NCBI GenBank assembly: GCA_963817065.1
Contig: CAWFMO010000001.1
Location: 1,860,001 to 1,924,000 of the forward strand
Source: CAWFMO01 sp963817065
Lineage (GTDB): Bacteria > Actinomycetota > Thermoleophilia > Solirubrobacterales > 70-9
Direction: 5' to 3'
DNA: 64,000 nucleotides
Shown: positions 42,733 to 52,639 of the stretch, one piece after another
How the letters are laid out: each line of letters starts with the position of its first letter
Numbering within the stretch: the first letter of the stretch is position 1
The notes under the pieces: generated by a model
The model's input: only the letters and a program-made list of their open reading frames with translations
What the model was told of the DNA's origin: nothing
Databases searched by the model: none
Program-made: the position numbers and the translations under genes

Positions 42733-43299
42733 CTAGGCAACATCGTTCGCTTGAACGAAAAGCTCCGGCGCAAGTTGCGCAAGCAGGCCCACGGGGAGCC
42801 CGATCACGTTCGAGAGGTCGCCCTCGAGCGCCTCGACCAGCGCCGAACCCAGCCCCTGGACCGCGTAGCCGCCGGCCCGCCCGCGCCACTCGCCCGAGCG
42901 CAGGTAGGCCTCGATCAGCGGCGGCTCGAGGGCTCTGAATCGCACCGTCGAGACCGCGGCGCCGCTGAGCTCGCGCCCGGCGGAGATCACCGCGAGGCCG
43001 CCGTGGACCTCGTGCTCGCGGCCCGAGAGCCGCTCGAGGTAACCGCGCGCCCGATCCTCGTCGGCGGGCTGGCCGAGCGCCTCGCCGTCGATCACGACCT
43101 CGGTGTCGCCGGCGATCACGGTCGCGCTCTCCCCTGCGCGGCCCGCGACGGCGCGGGCCTTGGCGAGCGCGTTGGCGACCACGAGCTCCGCGGGCTCGCC
43201 GGAGGCCAGCTCATCGACCTCGGGGGCGACGACCTCGAACTCCAGCCCCAGCGCCTCGAGCAGCGCCCGCCGCTGCGGGCTCGCCGAGGCGAGAATCAG
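42733..43299 (-). CDS. maf: Maf-like nucleoside triphosphate pyrophosphatase; start probably CTG
   Basis: About 188 residues. ILASASPQRRALLEALGLEFEVVAPEVDE, NALAKARAVAG, VIAGDTEVVIDGEALGQPADEDRARGYLERLSGREHEVHGGLAVI, then GGYAVQGLGSALVEALEGDLSNVIGLPVGLL: the complete Maf fold with the SxxR/E/D box. It removes non-standard nucleotides or affects septation. No ATG, GTG or TTG occurs in frame before ILASAS. The CTG at 43299 puts Met where the family has it and lies 5 nt after the ndk stop. Start inferred. Confidence 0.9.
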   Translation of the reverse strand: MILASASPQRRALLEALGLEFEVVAPEVDELASGEPAELVVANALAKARAVAGRAGESATVIAGDTEVVIDGEALGQPADEDRARGYLERLSGREHEVHGGLAVISAGRELSGAAVSTVRFRALEPPLIEAYLRSGEWRGRAGGYAVQGLGSALVEALEGDLSNVIGLPVGLLAQLAPELFVQANDVA

Positions 43300-43304
43300 G
43301 CCGG

Positions 43305-43724
43305 CTAGAGCTCCGGGAACCAGATCCCGATCTCGCGCTCGGCCGACTCGTCGGAGTCTGAGCCGTGCACGAGGTTGAACGTGACCTCGGTGCCGTACTG
43401 GCCGCGGATCGAGCCCGCGTCGGCTTCGACCGGGTCGGTTGCACCGATCAGCTGCCGCGCCGCCGGGACCGCGTTCGGCCCGTCGAAGACGGCCGCCACC
43501 AGCGGGCCGCCGGTGATGAACGAGACCAGCTCGCCGAAGAAGGGCTTCTCGGCGTGCTCCTCGTAATGGCGGTTGGCGATCTCCGCGTCGGCGGTCATCT
43601 GCTTGAGCGCGACGAGCTTCAGGCCCTTGCGCTCGAAGCGCGAGATCACCTCGCCCGTCAAGGAGCGCTCGAAGGCATCGGGCTTTACGAGGATCAGGGT
43701 GCGGGTCAAGGGCGTTCGGGCCAC
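43305..43724 (-). CDS. ndk: Nucleoside diphosphate kinase
   Basis: 139 residues. RTLILVKPDAFERSLTGEVISRFERKGLKLVALK, ERKPFFGEL-type segment (HAEKPFFGELVSFITGGPLVAAVFDG), the ATDPVEADAGSIRGQYG loop and the active-site His in NLVHGSDSDESAEREI. It balances NTP pools. It starts 19 nt inside the 3' end of the zinc-ribbon gene and is followed by maf. Confidence 0.97.
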   Translation of the reverse strand: MARTPLTRTLILVKPDAFERSLTGEVISRFERKGLKLVALKQMTADAEIANRHYEEHAEKPFFGELVSFITGGPLVAAVFDGPNAVPAARQLIGATDPVEADAGSIRGQYGTEVTFNLVHGSDSDESAEREIGIWFPEL

Positions 43725-44446
43725 TGGCTGCGCTGGGAGGAATCGCCCTCGGAGCGGTGGACCGCGGGCCGGGTGGGCCGGTGCTCGCCGCTCCCGCCGC
43801 CGCCGGGCTGGGTCGGGCGCTCGCCCGGACGCTCGGTTGCTGGACGGGGGGAAGGAGGACGCTGGCCGGAGGGGCGCTGGCCGCCGCCGGGCTCACGGGC
43901 CTGGCGCTGGGCGCGCAGCTTCGCGCGCTCCTGGCGTTCCGCGCGCGCTCGGGTGGCGCGGTCGTCGCCGGTGTCGGCCGCAGGCGCGGCCTGTTTCTTC
44001 TGCCGGCGGACCTCGGTCTCGCAGTAGGGACAGACGCCCCACTTGGGGTCGAGCGGCTTCTTGCACGAGCGGCACGGGTTCTTGAGCGAGCGCTCGCAGT
44101 TCGGGCAGACCATGAAGCTGCGCTCGATCGGGTACTCGCAGTGGGGACAGGACCCCTCGATCAGCTCGCGCACGCGCAGCTCGGAGGCGCGGATCTCGAG
44201 CTCGCGCTCGCGCGCGTCCTCGAGGAACTCCGGGGGCCGCAGGATCGTGTAGACGATCGTGCCGATGAACGGGAACAGCGAAGCCGCGACCGCGCAGGAG
44301 ATCAGGACGGGGTCCTCGATCCGCCGCTTCGCGTCGAGGTAGGTCCAGTAGACCAGCGCGAAGTACACGATCACGAGGAAGAGGACCAGCAGGTTGACAA
44401 CCAGGCTGATTCCGCTGCTTGAGATGCCGAATATGGCTAGGGGCAT
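43706..44446 (-). CDS. Membrane protein with double zinc-ribbon domain
   Basis: 246 residues. Two hydrophobic helices (VVNLLVLFLVIVYFALVYWTYL and LISCAVAASLFPFIGTIVYTIL) are followed by four CxxC-like knuckles (CPHCEYP, CPNCERS, CRSCKKP, CPYCETE) that make two zinc ribbons. The C-terminal third is a charged, then Pro/Gly/Arg-rich unstructured tail. Function unknown; similar membrane zinc-ribbon proteins are common in Actinobacteria. It overlaps ndk. Confidence 0.75.
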   Translation of the reverse strand: MPLAIFGISSSGISLVVNLLVLFLVIVYFALVYWTYLDAKRRIEDPVLISCAVAASLFPFIGTIVYTILRPPEFLEDARERELEIRASELRVRELIEGSCPHCEYPIERSFMVCPNCERSLKNPCRSCKKPLDPKWGVCPYCETEVRRQKKQAAPAADTGDDRATRARAERQERAKLRAQRQAREPGGGQRPSGQRPPSPRPATERPGERPTQPGGGGSGEHRPTRPAVHRSEGDSSQRSQWPERP

Positions 44447-44521
44447 GGTTAAAGGGCTCCCGAGGAAGCTTCCATCTGAGTCTACTTCGTTACTACCGGT
44501 GCGAACCCTGCCCGCGGGACG

Positions 44522-44641
44522 CTAGAGGAACAGCAGCCCGAAGACGTAGCCGATCGCGAAGAAGACCAGGATCACGAGCGCGACGACGACCGCGACCAGG
44601 CCCATCATCGTGATCAGTTCGCTTCGCGCGCCTCTGTCCAT
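44522..44641 (-). CDS. Small single-pass membrane peptide (39 aa)
   Basis: The ATG at 44641 starts MDRGARSELITMMGLVAVVV followed by ALVILVFFAIGYVFGLLFL: a short N-terminus and one long hydrophobic helix to the end. The first 28 nt overlap the folC 3' end in another frame, so translation could be coupled to folC. It could also start at either internal Met. Its length and helix suggest a small membrane partner protein. No family recognised. Confidence 0.5.
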   Translation of the reverse strand: MDRGARSELITMMGLVAVVVALVILVFFAIGYVFGLLFL

Positions 44642-45870
44642 ATCGACCTGAGAAGGTAATGCGAACCGGCCGCCAGCGCCACCCCGCCGCGCTCGCGCGC
44701 AAGCTCGCGTGCCCGGCCCCAGGCGGAGCGCGGATCGGCGTCGGCGTCCGCCTCGCCACCCGCCTCCCGCCAGAGCTCGGCGAGCGCCGCTGCGGGCAGC
44801 GCCTCGCCCAACGGTCGCCCCGAGCCGCGCACCGCGTCGGCCGGGAACTCGGTGCAGACGGCGAGCTCGCAGGCCGGCGCCAGCGCGGCGCAGATCCCGG
44901 CCGCGTCCTTCTCGGCGAGCAGCGCGAGACACGCGACCACCGGCTTCCCGCCCGCGAGCTCGGGCAGCGACCCGGCCAGCGCCCGGGCGCCATCGGGGTT
45001 GTGGGCACTGTCGAAGAGCAGCGGCGGGTCGCCCTCGACGAGCTCCGCCCTGCCCGGGACCGCGAGGTTGTCCGCCGCTGCCCGCACGGCATCGGGATCG
45101 AGGCCGCCGAGAAACTCCTGCACCGCGGTCATCGCGAGCGCCAGGTTGCGCTGCTGGTAGCCCGGCGGAGCGAGGGCGGCGAATTCGGCCGGCGGGGCGG
45201 CCGGCGCCTCGACCAGCTCAGCGTGGCGGTCAGCGGCGGTGCTCCGCGCGAGCTCGAGGACCTCGGGCTGCAGCTCGCCGACGACCAGCGTCGAGTGCTG
45301 CTCGAGGACGTCGAGCTTTTCGGCCGCGATCGAGAGCACGTTCTCGCCCAGCCACTCGGTGTGGTCGAGACCGACCGAGGTCAGGACCGTGACCTTGGAG
45401 CGGATCACGTTGGTCGCGTCGAGCCGGCCCCCGAGCCCCGCCTCGACGACCGCCGCCGAGAGCCGCGCCTGGGCGAAGGCGAGGAACGCGGCCGCGGTAA
45501 CGAGCTCGAACTGGGTCACCCTCTCCCCCTCCTCGAAACCGCGCTCGGCGATCGCCGCCGCCTCGGCGCAACGCTTGACCACCGCGGTGAAGGTCGCCGG
45601 CTCGATCTCCGCGCCGCGAAGCCGGATACGCTCCGACCAGCCCATCACGTGCGGCGAGAGGTAGGCGCCGCTGCTCACGCGGTGGGCCGCGAGCAGCGCC
45701 GCGGTCATCCTCGCGACCGACGTCTTGCCGTTCGTCCCGACCACGTGGATCGAGGCGAACCTGCGCTGCGGCATCCCGAGCAGGTCGCAGAGCCGCCTCA
45801 TCCGCTCGAGCCCGAGCTTCCAGCCGATCGGCTCGAGCGACGCCAGGTAATGCTCTGGGTCTACCGGCAT
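44614..45870 (-). CDS. folC: Folylpolyglutamate/dihydrofolate synthase
   Basis: 418 residues. The Mur-ligase-like ATP motif SIHVVGTNGKTSVARMTAALL is at about 40-60; GAYLSPHVMGWSERIRLRG, AAVVEAGLGGRLDATNVI and LTSVGLDHTEWLGENV form the central domain. The C-terminal domain opens GRAELVEGDPPLLFDSAHNPDGARAL. It adds glutamates to folates. It follows valS on the same strand, as in many bacteria; the gap holds a palindromic repeat (copy D). Confidence 0.96.
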   Translation of the reverse strand: MPVDPEHYLASLEPIGWKLGLERMRRLCDLLGMPQRRFASIHVVGTNGKTSVARMTAALLAAHRVSSGAYLSPHVMGWSERIRLRGAEIEPATFTAVVKRCAEAAAIAERGFEEGERVTQFELVTAAAFLAFAQARLSAAVVEAGLGGRLDATNVIRSKVTVLTSVGLDHTEWLGENVLSIAAEKLDVLEQHSTLVVGELQPEVLELARSTAADRHAELVEAPAAPPAEFAALAPPGYQQRNLALAMTAVQEFLGGLDPDAVRAAADNLAVPGRAELVEGDPPLLFDSAHNPDGARALAGSLPELAGGKPVVACLALLAEKDAAGICAALAPACELAVCTEFPADAVRGSGRPLGEALPAAALAELWREAGGEADADADPRSAWGRARELARERGGVALAAGSHYLLRSIWTEAREAN

Positions 45871-45873
45871 AAA

Positions 45874-45909
45874 CCCGCATCTCCTCGGCTTTGCCTGCGG
45901 GGATGCGGG
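45874..45909. repeat. Palindromic element copy D, folC-valS gap
   Basis: On the plus strand CCCGCATC, then core TCCTCGGCTTTGCCTGCGGG, then GATGCGGG. The 8-bp arms are perfectly complementary. The inner hairpin changes from CGC-TTC-GCG in copies A and B to GGC-TTT-GCC here, with both sides changed so that pairing is kept. Confidence 0.75.
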
Positions 45910-45936
45910 GTGGCCACGCCAACGACGTGGGAACCC

Positions 45937-48495
45937 TCAGCCGAGATCCTGAAGCTCCGCGCGGTAGTTCTCGAGCTTCGCGCGCTCCTCGTCGACGACG
46001 TCGGCGGGCGCCTTGGCGACGAAGCCCTCGTTCGAGAGCTTGCCCTCTCCCCGCTTGACCTCCGCGCGGAGCTTCTCGCGGCGCTCCTCGATCCGCTGCT
46101 CGACCGCGGCCGGGTCGACGCCCTCGGTCGCGAGCAGCTCGACGCCGCCGACGGTCGCCATCGCCTCCGCGCCGTCGCCGTCCCCGGTGAACTCGATCCG
46201 CGCCAGCCGGCCGACGAGCTCCAGCGGCGGGTCGGCGGCCCGGCCCTCGAGCTTCGCGCCGGCCGCGACGCCGGCGAGATCGCGCCAGCGGCGCAGCGCC
46301 CGGGTCAGCGCGATCGCTTCGGTGACCTCGCGCTCGGCCCCGTCGTCGATCAGCGCCTCGTCGGCGACCGGGAACGGGCCCGCGACCAGCGGGCCCTCGC
46401 GGGCCGGCAGGTAGGACCAGATCTCCTCGGTCACGAACGGCATCAGCGGGTGGCTGAGCGCCAGCACCCGCTCGAGCACATAGAGCAGGTTGGCCGCCGC
46501 GTCGGGGTCGCCGTCGTAGAGCCGCGGCTTGGCGATCTCGAGGTACCAGTCGCAGACTTCGGACCAGAAGAAGTCGTAGAGCTCGAGCGCCGCCTTGCTG
46601 AAGTCGTAAGCCTCGATCTGCTCGCTGACCGAACCGATCGTGCGCTCGAGCCTCGAGAGGATCCAGCGGTCTTCGGCCAGGGTCGTGCGCGCGCCGGGCT
46701 CGGCGTCGTCGGGGACGTTGAGCAGGATCAGCCGGGACGCGTTCCACATCTTGTTCGCGAGGTCGCGGCCCTGCTCGACCCGCGCCTCCGAATAGCGCAC
46801 GTCCTGGGCCGAGGACATCGCGAGCAGCCCGAAGCGCAGCGCGTCGGCGCCGTGGCGGTCGATCTCCTCGAGCGGGTCGATCCCGGTCCCGAGGCTCTTC
46901 GACATCCGCCGTCCGTCCGGGGCCTGGATCACCGAGTGGATGTAGACGTCGCGGAACGGGACCTGGCCGGTGAACTCGAGCGAGGTCATGACCATCCGCG
47001 CGACCCAGAGGAAGATGATGTCGCGGGCGGTCGAGAGCACGTCGGTCGGGAAGAACGCCTTCAGCTCGGGGGTATCGGTGTCGGGCCAGCCGAGCGTCGC
47101 GAAGGGCCAGAGCGCCGAGGAGAACCACGTGTCGAGGACGTCGGACTCCTGCTCCCACCCGTCGCCCTCGGGCGGGTTCTCGCCGACGTGGATCTCCTGG
47201 TCGGGCTCCTCGCCGCGGTACCAGACCGGGAGCCGGTGCCCCCACCAGAGCTGGCGCGAGACGCACCAGGGGCGGATTCGCTCGAGCCAGTCGAGGTAGA
47301 CGCGCTTGTGCGGCGAGTCGGGGATGAAGCGGACCTCACCGCCCTCGACGACCTCGGTCGCCCGCTCCGCCATCTCATCCATACGGCAGAACCACTGCAG
47401 CGAGATCAGCGGCTCGATCCGCTCGCCCGAGCGGTGCGAGAACGGAACCGAGTGCGTGTAGGGCTCCTCGCTGCGCAGAGCCCCTTCGGCGCGCAGCTCT
47501 TCCACCACCGCCGCCTGCGCCTCGGCGACGCTCATCCCCCGGAATCGCTCCGGCGCGGCGTCGGTGATCCGGCCGTCCTCGCCGATCCCCGACAGCTCCT
47601 CGAGCCCGTGCTTGCGGGCGATCTCGAAATCGTTGATGTCGTGGCCCGGGGTTACCTTGAGCGCCCCGGTCCCGAACTCGAGATCGACGTGCTCGTCGGC
47701 GATCACCGGCAGTTTGCGCCCGACCAGCGGCAGGATCGCGTGCTTGCCCACCGAGTCGCGGTAGCGCTCGTCGCCGGGGTTGACCGCGACCGCGGTGTCG
47801 ACGAGCATCGTCTCGGGGCGCACCGTCGCGACGACGAGCTCTCCGCCGTCCTCGAGCGGATAGGCGATCTCGTAGAGCGTGTCGGTGACCTCGCGGTTCT
47901 CGATCTCGAGGTCGGAGATCGCCGACTGAAGCCCCGGGTCCCAGTTGACCATGTAGCTGTCGCGGTAGATCCAGCCCTTCTCGTAGAGCGCGACGAAGAC
48001 CTTGTAGACCGCGCGCACGTAGCCCTCGTCGAGGGTGAAGCGCTCGCGGTCGTAATCGCAGGAGGCGCCGAGCCGCTTGTACTGCTCGAGGATCTGCGAG
48101 CCGTACTTCTGCTTCCACTCCCAGACCCGCTCGGTGAACGCATCGCGCCCGAGCTCGTGGCGCGTGGTCCCCTCGGCGGCGAGCTCCTTCTCGACCACGG
48201 CCTGGGTGCCGATCCCGGCGTGGTCGGTCCCGAGGACCCAGAGCGCGTTGCGTCCGCGCATCCGCTGCGTCCGGATCAGCGCATCCTGGATCGAGCCGTT
48301 GAGCGCGTGGCCCATGTGCAGCGCGCCGGTCACGTTCGGCGGCGGGATCGCGATCGAGTAGTTGTCATCGGGGCTTCCCTCGGCCGGCGGGTTGAAATGG
48401 CCGCCGTCGAGCCAGCCGTCGAACACGCGCCGTTCGACCTCGCCGGGGTCCCAGCGCGTCGTCGCCTCGAGCCGCTTCTTGCGCTCCGCTTCCAA
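45937..48495 (-). CDS. valS: Valyl-tRNA synthetase
   Basis: 852 residues from a TTG at 48495. HIGH motif at PPPNVTGALHMGHAL, NALWVLGTDHAGIGTQ, the editing domain (VVATVRPETMLVDTAVAVNP), KMSKS type at GRRMSKSLGTGIDP, the anticodon domain and a C-terminal coiled-coil arm (AVEQRIEERREKLRAEVKRGEGKL). The TTG lies 7 nt after TAACAT, so the message is probably leaderless. It leads folC. Confidence 0.97.
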   Translation of the reverse strand: MEAERKKRLEATTRWDPGEVERRVFDGWLDGGHFNPPAEGSPDDNYSIAIPPPNVTGALHMGHALNGSIQDALIRTQRMRGRNALWVLGTDHAGIGTQAVVEKELAAEGTTRHELGRDAFTERVWEWKQKYGSQILEQYKRLGASCDYDRERFTLDEGYVRAVYKVFVALYEKGWIYRDSYMVNWDPGLQSAISDLEIENREVTDTLYEIAYPLEDGGELVVATVRPETMLVDTAVAVNPGDERYRDSVGKHAILPLVGRKLPVIADEHVDLEFGTGALKVTPGHDINDFEIARKHGLEELSGIGEDGRITDAAPERFRGMSVAEAQAAVVEELRAEGALRSEEPYTHSVPFSHRSGERIEPLISLQWFCRMDEMAERATEVVEGGEVRFIPDSPHKRVYLDWLERIRPWCVSRQLWWGHRLPVWYRGEEPDQEIHVGENPPEGDGWEQESDVLDTWFSSALWPFATLGWPDTDTPELKAFFPTDVLSTARDIIFLWVARMVMTSLEFTGQVPFRDVYIHSVIQAPDGRRMSKSLGTGIDPLEEIDRHGADALRFGLLAMSSAQDVRYSEARVEQGRDLANKMWNASRLILLNVPDDAEPGARTTLAEDRWILSRLERTIGSVSEQIEAYDFSKAALELYDFFWSEVCDWYLEIAKPRLYDGDPDAAANLLYVLERVLALSHPLMPFVTEEIWSYLPAREGPLVAGPFPVADEALIDDGAEREVTEAIALTRALRRWRDLAGVAAGAKLEGRAADPPLELVGRLARIEFTGDGDGAEAMATVGGVELLATEGVDPAAVEQRIEERREKLRAEVKRGEGKLSNEGFVAKAPADVVDEERAKLENYRAELQDLG

Positions 48496-48502
48496 GCGGG
48501 CG

Positions 48503-48508
48503 ATGTTA
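48503..48508 (-). promoter_or_regulatory. -10-like hexamer of valS
   Basis: TAACAT on the minus strand, 7 nt (CGCCCGC) before the TTG start of valS. The 43-nt gap to the divergent secreted-protein gene also contains its ribosome site (GGGGAGG). Confidence 0.45.
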
Positions 48509-48538
48509 GGCTGGATCTAGTCGAGGGGAGGCGAACGG

Positions 48539-50095
48539 ATGAAGGCTCGGATGACGTCAGGCGCGGTGGCCCTGGTGGCCTCGCTCGCGCTCGCGCCGGC
48601 GGCGTTGGCGGGGGACTACTACGTCGACGGTGATGTCGCCGCCACCACCGATCTCTTCTGCCCCATCACCGCACCGTGCAAAACGATCGCCGAGGGGGTC
48701 AATATCGCCGCTGGTGACGACGCGAGCGTCGACACCGTGCACGTCGGCCTCGGCTCGGCCTATCCCGAGAGCGTCACCGTGCCCGACACGCCGCTGACCC
48801 TGCTCGGCGGCGAGTACAACTTCACCGGTACCGGGACGCAGTCGGTCATCGACGGCGGCACCGCGCCGGCGATCACGCTCTCGTTCGGGAGCCTCGCGCG
48901 CACGATCAGCGGCCTCACGCTCCAGGGCGGCGACGCCGGCCTGAACGACGACCACACGCTCGGCGGCGCCGCGCTCGAGAACGTCACGATCGAGGACAAC
49001 ATCTTCAACGAGACCGGGTCGCTCAACTCCTTCATCAACCTCAGCGGCTCACCGACGATCACCGGCAACACGATCGTCGGCTTCGACCACGCCGGCGAAT
49101 GGGGCCATGGGATCGCGATGAACAACGCGGTCGCCCCGCGGATCGTCGGCAACTCGGTCAAGGACGTCGAGCGGGGGATCGCGATCTTCGGCACCACCCA
49201 GCAGGTGACGATCGCGGGCAACACGATCGAGCCGCGGGGCGACGACGCCCCGCTCGGCGGTGGGCCGGGCTCGTCCGGGATCGGGCTCGGAGTCGGCGCC
49301 GGCGGCGACGTCACCGGCAACCTGATCAGGGCGGGGGCCGTGCTCAACGCTGAAGCTTCGGGGATCTACCTCTCGAGCGACGGCTTCGGATCCCGGCGCC
49401 TCGCCCGCAACAGGATCTTCGGATTCCCCGGCAGGGGCGTATGGGTCCAGACCACCGATCCGGTGACGCTGAACGGCGACGTGATCGCCGGCAACGGCGG
49501 TGCCGGGGTCTACCTCCAGCCGCCCGGAAGCAACGTCGTCGCGACCAACGCCACCGTCTGGAACAACGACGCCTCGCCCGGTCTGAACGGTGAGTTCCTG
49601 ATCAGCGAGACGGCGACCCTGGCCATCGATTCGACGATCGTCGGCGACGACGGCGTCCGCGCAACGGTTGGAACGCCGAGCTGCACGGCGACCTTCTCGC
49701 GCGGCCCCGCGGTGAGCCCACGCTGCCAGGGACAGTTCGCGACCAACGCGACGCCGTCGTTCGTCAACGCGGCGGGCAACGACTTCCACCTCACGCCTAC
49801 GGGCAACGCCGCCCTGATCGACATGGGCAACCCCGCGCCGGCGAGCAGCCCGGACATCGACGGCGAGCCGCGGGCGATCGACGCGCTGGCGAATCAGGTC
49901 TGCGCGCCGCGGCGCGACATCGGCGCCGACGAGGTCTCGCTCGCGAACGCCGATTGCCCTCCGCCCGTTCTGCCGACGACCCCCCCGGCGGCGGCGCGAA
50001 CCTGCCCGAAGGGCAAGAAGCTGAAGACGGTCAAGAAGAAGGGCAAGAAAAAGAAGAAGTGCGTGAAGAAGAAGCGGAAGAAGCGGAAGCGCTGA
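48539..50095 (+). CDS. Secreted right-handed beta-helix protein with lysine-rich twin-Cys tail
   Basis: 518 residues. The signal peptide SGAVALVASLALAPAALAGD is followed by YYVDGDVAATTDLFCPITAPCKTIAEGVNIA, the usual start of a pectate-lyase-like parallel beta helix. Repeated turns run to about residue 420 (NVTIEDNIFNETGS, SPTITGNTIVGF, QQVTIAGNTIEP) with DIGADEV at the end of the helix. The tail is CPKGKKLKTVKKKGKKKK plus C and a basic end. A GAGGGGAGGCG ribosome site precedes the ATG. Ligand unknown. Confidence 0.78.
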   Translation: MKARMTSGAVALVASLALAPAALAGDYYVDGDVAATTDLFCPITAPCKTIAEGVNIAAGDDASVDTVHVGLGSAYPESVTVPDTPLTLLGGEYNFTGTGTQSVIDGGTAPAITLSFGSLARTISGLTLQGGDAGLNDDHTLGGAALENVTIEDNIFNETGSLNSFINLSGSPTITGNTIVGFDHAGEWGHGIAMNNAVAPRIVGNSVKDVERGIAIFGTTQQVTIAGNTIEPRGDDAPLGGGPGSSGIGLGVGAGGDVTGNLIRAGAVLNAEASGIYLSSDGFGSRRLARNRIFGFPGRGVWVQTTDPVTLNGDVIAGNGGAGVYLQPPGSNVVATNATVWNNDASPGLNGEFLISETATLAIDSTIVGDDGVRATVGTPSCTATFSRGPAVSPRCQGQFATNATPSFVNAAGNDFHLTPTGNAALIDMGNPAPASSPDIDGEPRAIDALANQVCAPRRDIGADEVSLANADCPPPVLPTTPPAAARTCPKGKKLKTVKKKGKKKKKCVKKKRKKRKR

Positions 50096-50096
50096 G

Positions 50097-51173
50097 CTAG
50101 CGCCGCTTGCGCTTGCAGCTCTTGCCGCGCGGGTCGCGCCCGTCGCGCTTCAGCTTGTCGAAGCGGCCCGGCCCGCAGTTGAGCTGCCGGTCGCGGGTCC
50201 GGTCACGGGCCCGCAGCCGGTCGGCATCGGGGCCGCCGAACATCCGGTCGCGGCCGAAGCCGCCGTTGACGAGGTCGTTGCCGAAGCCGCCGGCGAGGAA
50301 GTCGTCGCCGGCGTCGCCGACCAGCGTGTCGCCGCGCCCGTTGCCGAGCAGGAAGTCGTTGCCGGCTCCGGCGGCGAGCAGGTTGGCGTCGTCGTCGCCG
50401 ACGAGCACGTCGTCGCCAGAGGTCCCGAACAGCGTCTCGACGTCGGTGTCGATCGTGTCGAGCCCGCTCGGCGAGGAGTCCTCGCTGTTTCCGTCCTGAC
50501 CCGCCACGCCGCCGATCGACGCCGCGACCCCTTCGGCGCGCGTCCCGTAAGTCACCGCGTCGGTGTTCGATCCGCCCTTGAGCAGGTCGCCGTTGGGGCC
50601 GCCGTCGAGGACGTCGTTGCCCGACTCGCCGCCGATGTCGTCGTTGCCGGCGCCGCCGTACGCCGAGTCGTTGCCGGAGCCGCCGTCGATGTCGTCGGAA
50701 CCCGGTCCGCCGATCAGGGTGTCGGCGTCGGAGCTGCCGTTGAGGTCGGTGTTCCCGAGCCCGGCGTAGAGCGCGTCCGTGCCGTCGCCGCCGTCGATCA
50801 GCCCGCGGACAGAGGCCGGCACCGAGGGCGAGACGATCCCGGCGTCGTTGCGGTTGCTGAGCGCGATGTCGACGCGGTTGATCGTCCCCAGCGGGCAGGA
50901 GACGGCGCCGGAGCTCGGCGCCGTGCAGCTCGCGTCGCTGGTCGTCGCGCCGGGGCCGGTGTCGACGACGATCAGCGCCGTCGGCGCCGCCGCCGAGTCG
51001 ACGGTGACCGTGACGTTGTTGGCCTCGCTCGAGGTCGCGCGGACGACGAGGCTCGAGCCGGGGCTGTTGACCGAGACGGTCGTCGGCCCGGCGAGCGCCG
51101 CCGCGGGCGCCGCGAGCGCGGCCGCGCAGACGGCTGCGAAGGCTGGGGTGGCGCTATGGAGGAGTCGCTTCAT
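50097..51173 (-). CDS. Secreted RTX-type calcium-binding repeat protein
   Basis: 358 residues. The signal peptide AFAAVCAAALAAPAAALAG is followed by a beta-rich N-terminal part with two cysteines. From about residue 125 come nonapeptide repeats of the GGxGxDxLx type (LIGGPGSDDIDGGSGNDSAY, GGAGNDDIGGESGNDVLDGG, GDDVLVGDDDANLLAAGAGN), which form a calcium-binding beta roll. The end is CGPGRFDKLKRDGRDPRGKS plus C and KRKRR. RTX proteins usually leave by type I export, but this one has a Sec signal. It is convergent with the beta-helix gene, one base apart. Confidence 0.82.
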   Translation of the reverse strand: MKRLLHSATPAFAAVCAAALAAPAAALAGPTTVSVNSPGSSLVVRATSSEANNVTVTVDSAAAPTALIVVDTGPGATTSDASCTAPSSGAVSCPLGTINRVDIALSNRNDAGIVSPSVPASVRGLIDGGDGTDALYAGLGNTDLNGSSDADTLIGGPGSDDIDGGSGNDSAYGGAGNDDIGGESGNDVLDGGPNGDLLKGGSNTDAVTYGTRAEGVAASIGGVAGQDGNSEDSSPSGLDTIDTDVETLFGTSGDDVLVGDDDANLLAAGAGNDFLLGNGRGDTLVGDAGDDFLAGGFGNDLVNGGFGRDRMFGGPDADRLRARDRTRDRQLNCGPGRFDKLKRDGRDPRGKSCKRKRR

Positions 51174-51221
51174 CGCCCTGCCCGACTCAACACGAGCAGG
51201 GGGCGATTGTCTCGCCCGCGC

Positions 51222-52502
<1,281 letters not shown>

Positions 52503-52599
52503 AACGGTTCTCCTTGCCGATTGGTTTCGGCCCCAGAGCCAGCGCGCTCAAGCTTACGCGACGCGGGTGGTCGGCCTGACGACTCTCTCTACGCCATCG

Positions 52600-52620
52600 C
52601 CCAGGCGATACCTGCCTGGG
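52600..52620. terminator. Hairpin between clpX and the alpha/beta hydrolase gene
   Basis: CCCAGGC-GATACCT-GCCTGGG has 7-bp perfect arms. TTT follows on the plus strand, whereas both neighbouring genes are on the minus strand, so a terminator role for the hydrolase gene is only possible if T-run independence is accepted. The rest of the 137-nt gap holds nothing else I recognise beyond the clpX ribosome site. Confidence 0.3.
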
Positions 52621-52639
52621 TTTACATCCGGCGCCCGGA

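Noticed and set aside
44659..48633. 1324-codon open frame on the plus strand
   Set aside because: It lies opposite valS and folC, whose motifs are complete. The translation is Arg/Asp/Glu-rich and Leu-biased with no domains, a typical antisense shadow in very GC-rich DNA.
50200..50800. Regular GC-rich repeats that might be a minisatellite
   Set aside because: The periodicity follows the nonapeptide calcium-binding repeats of the RTX protein and is explained by the protein.
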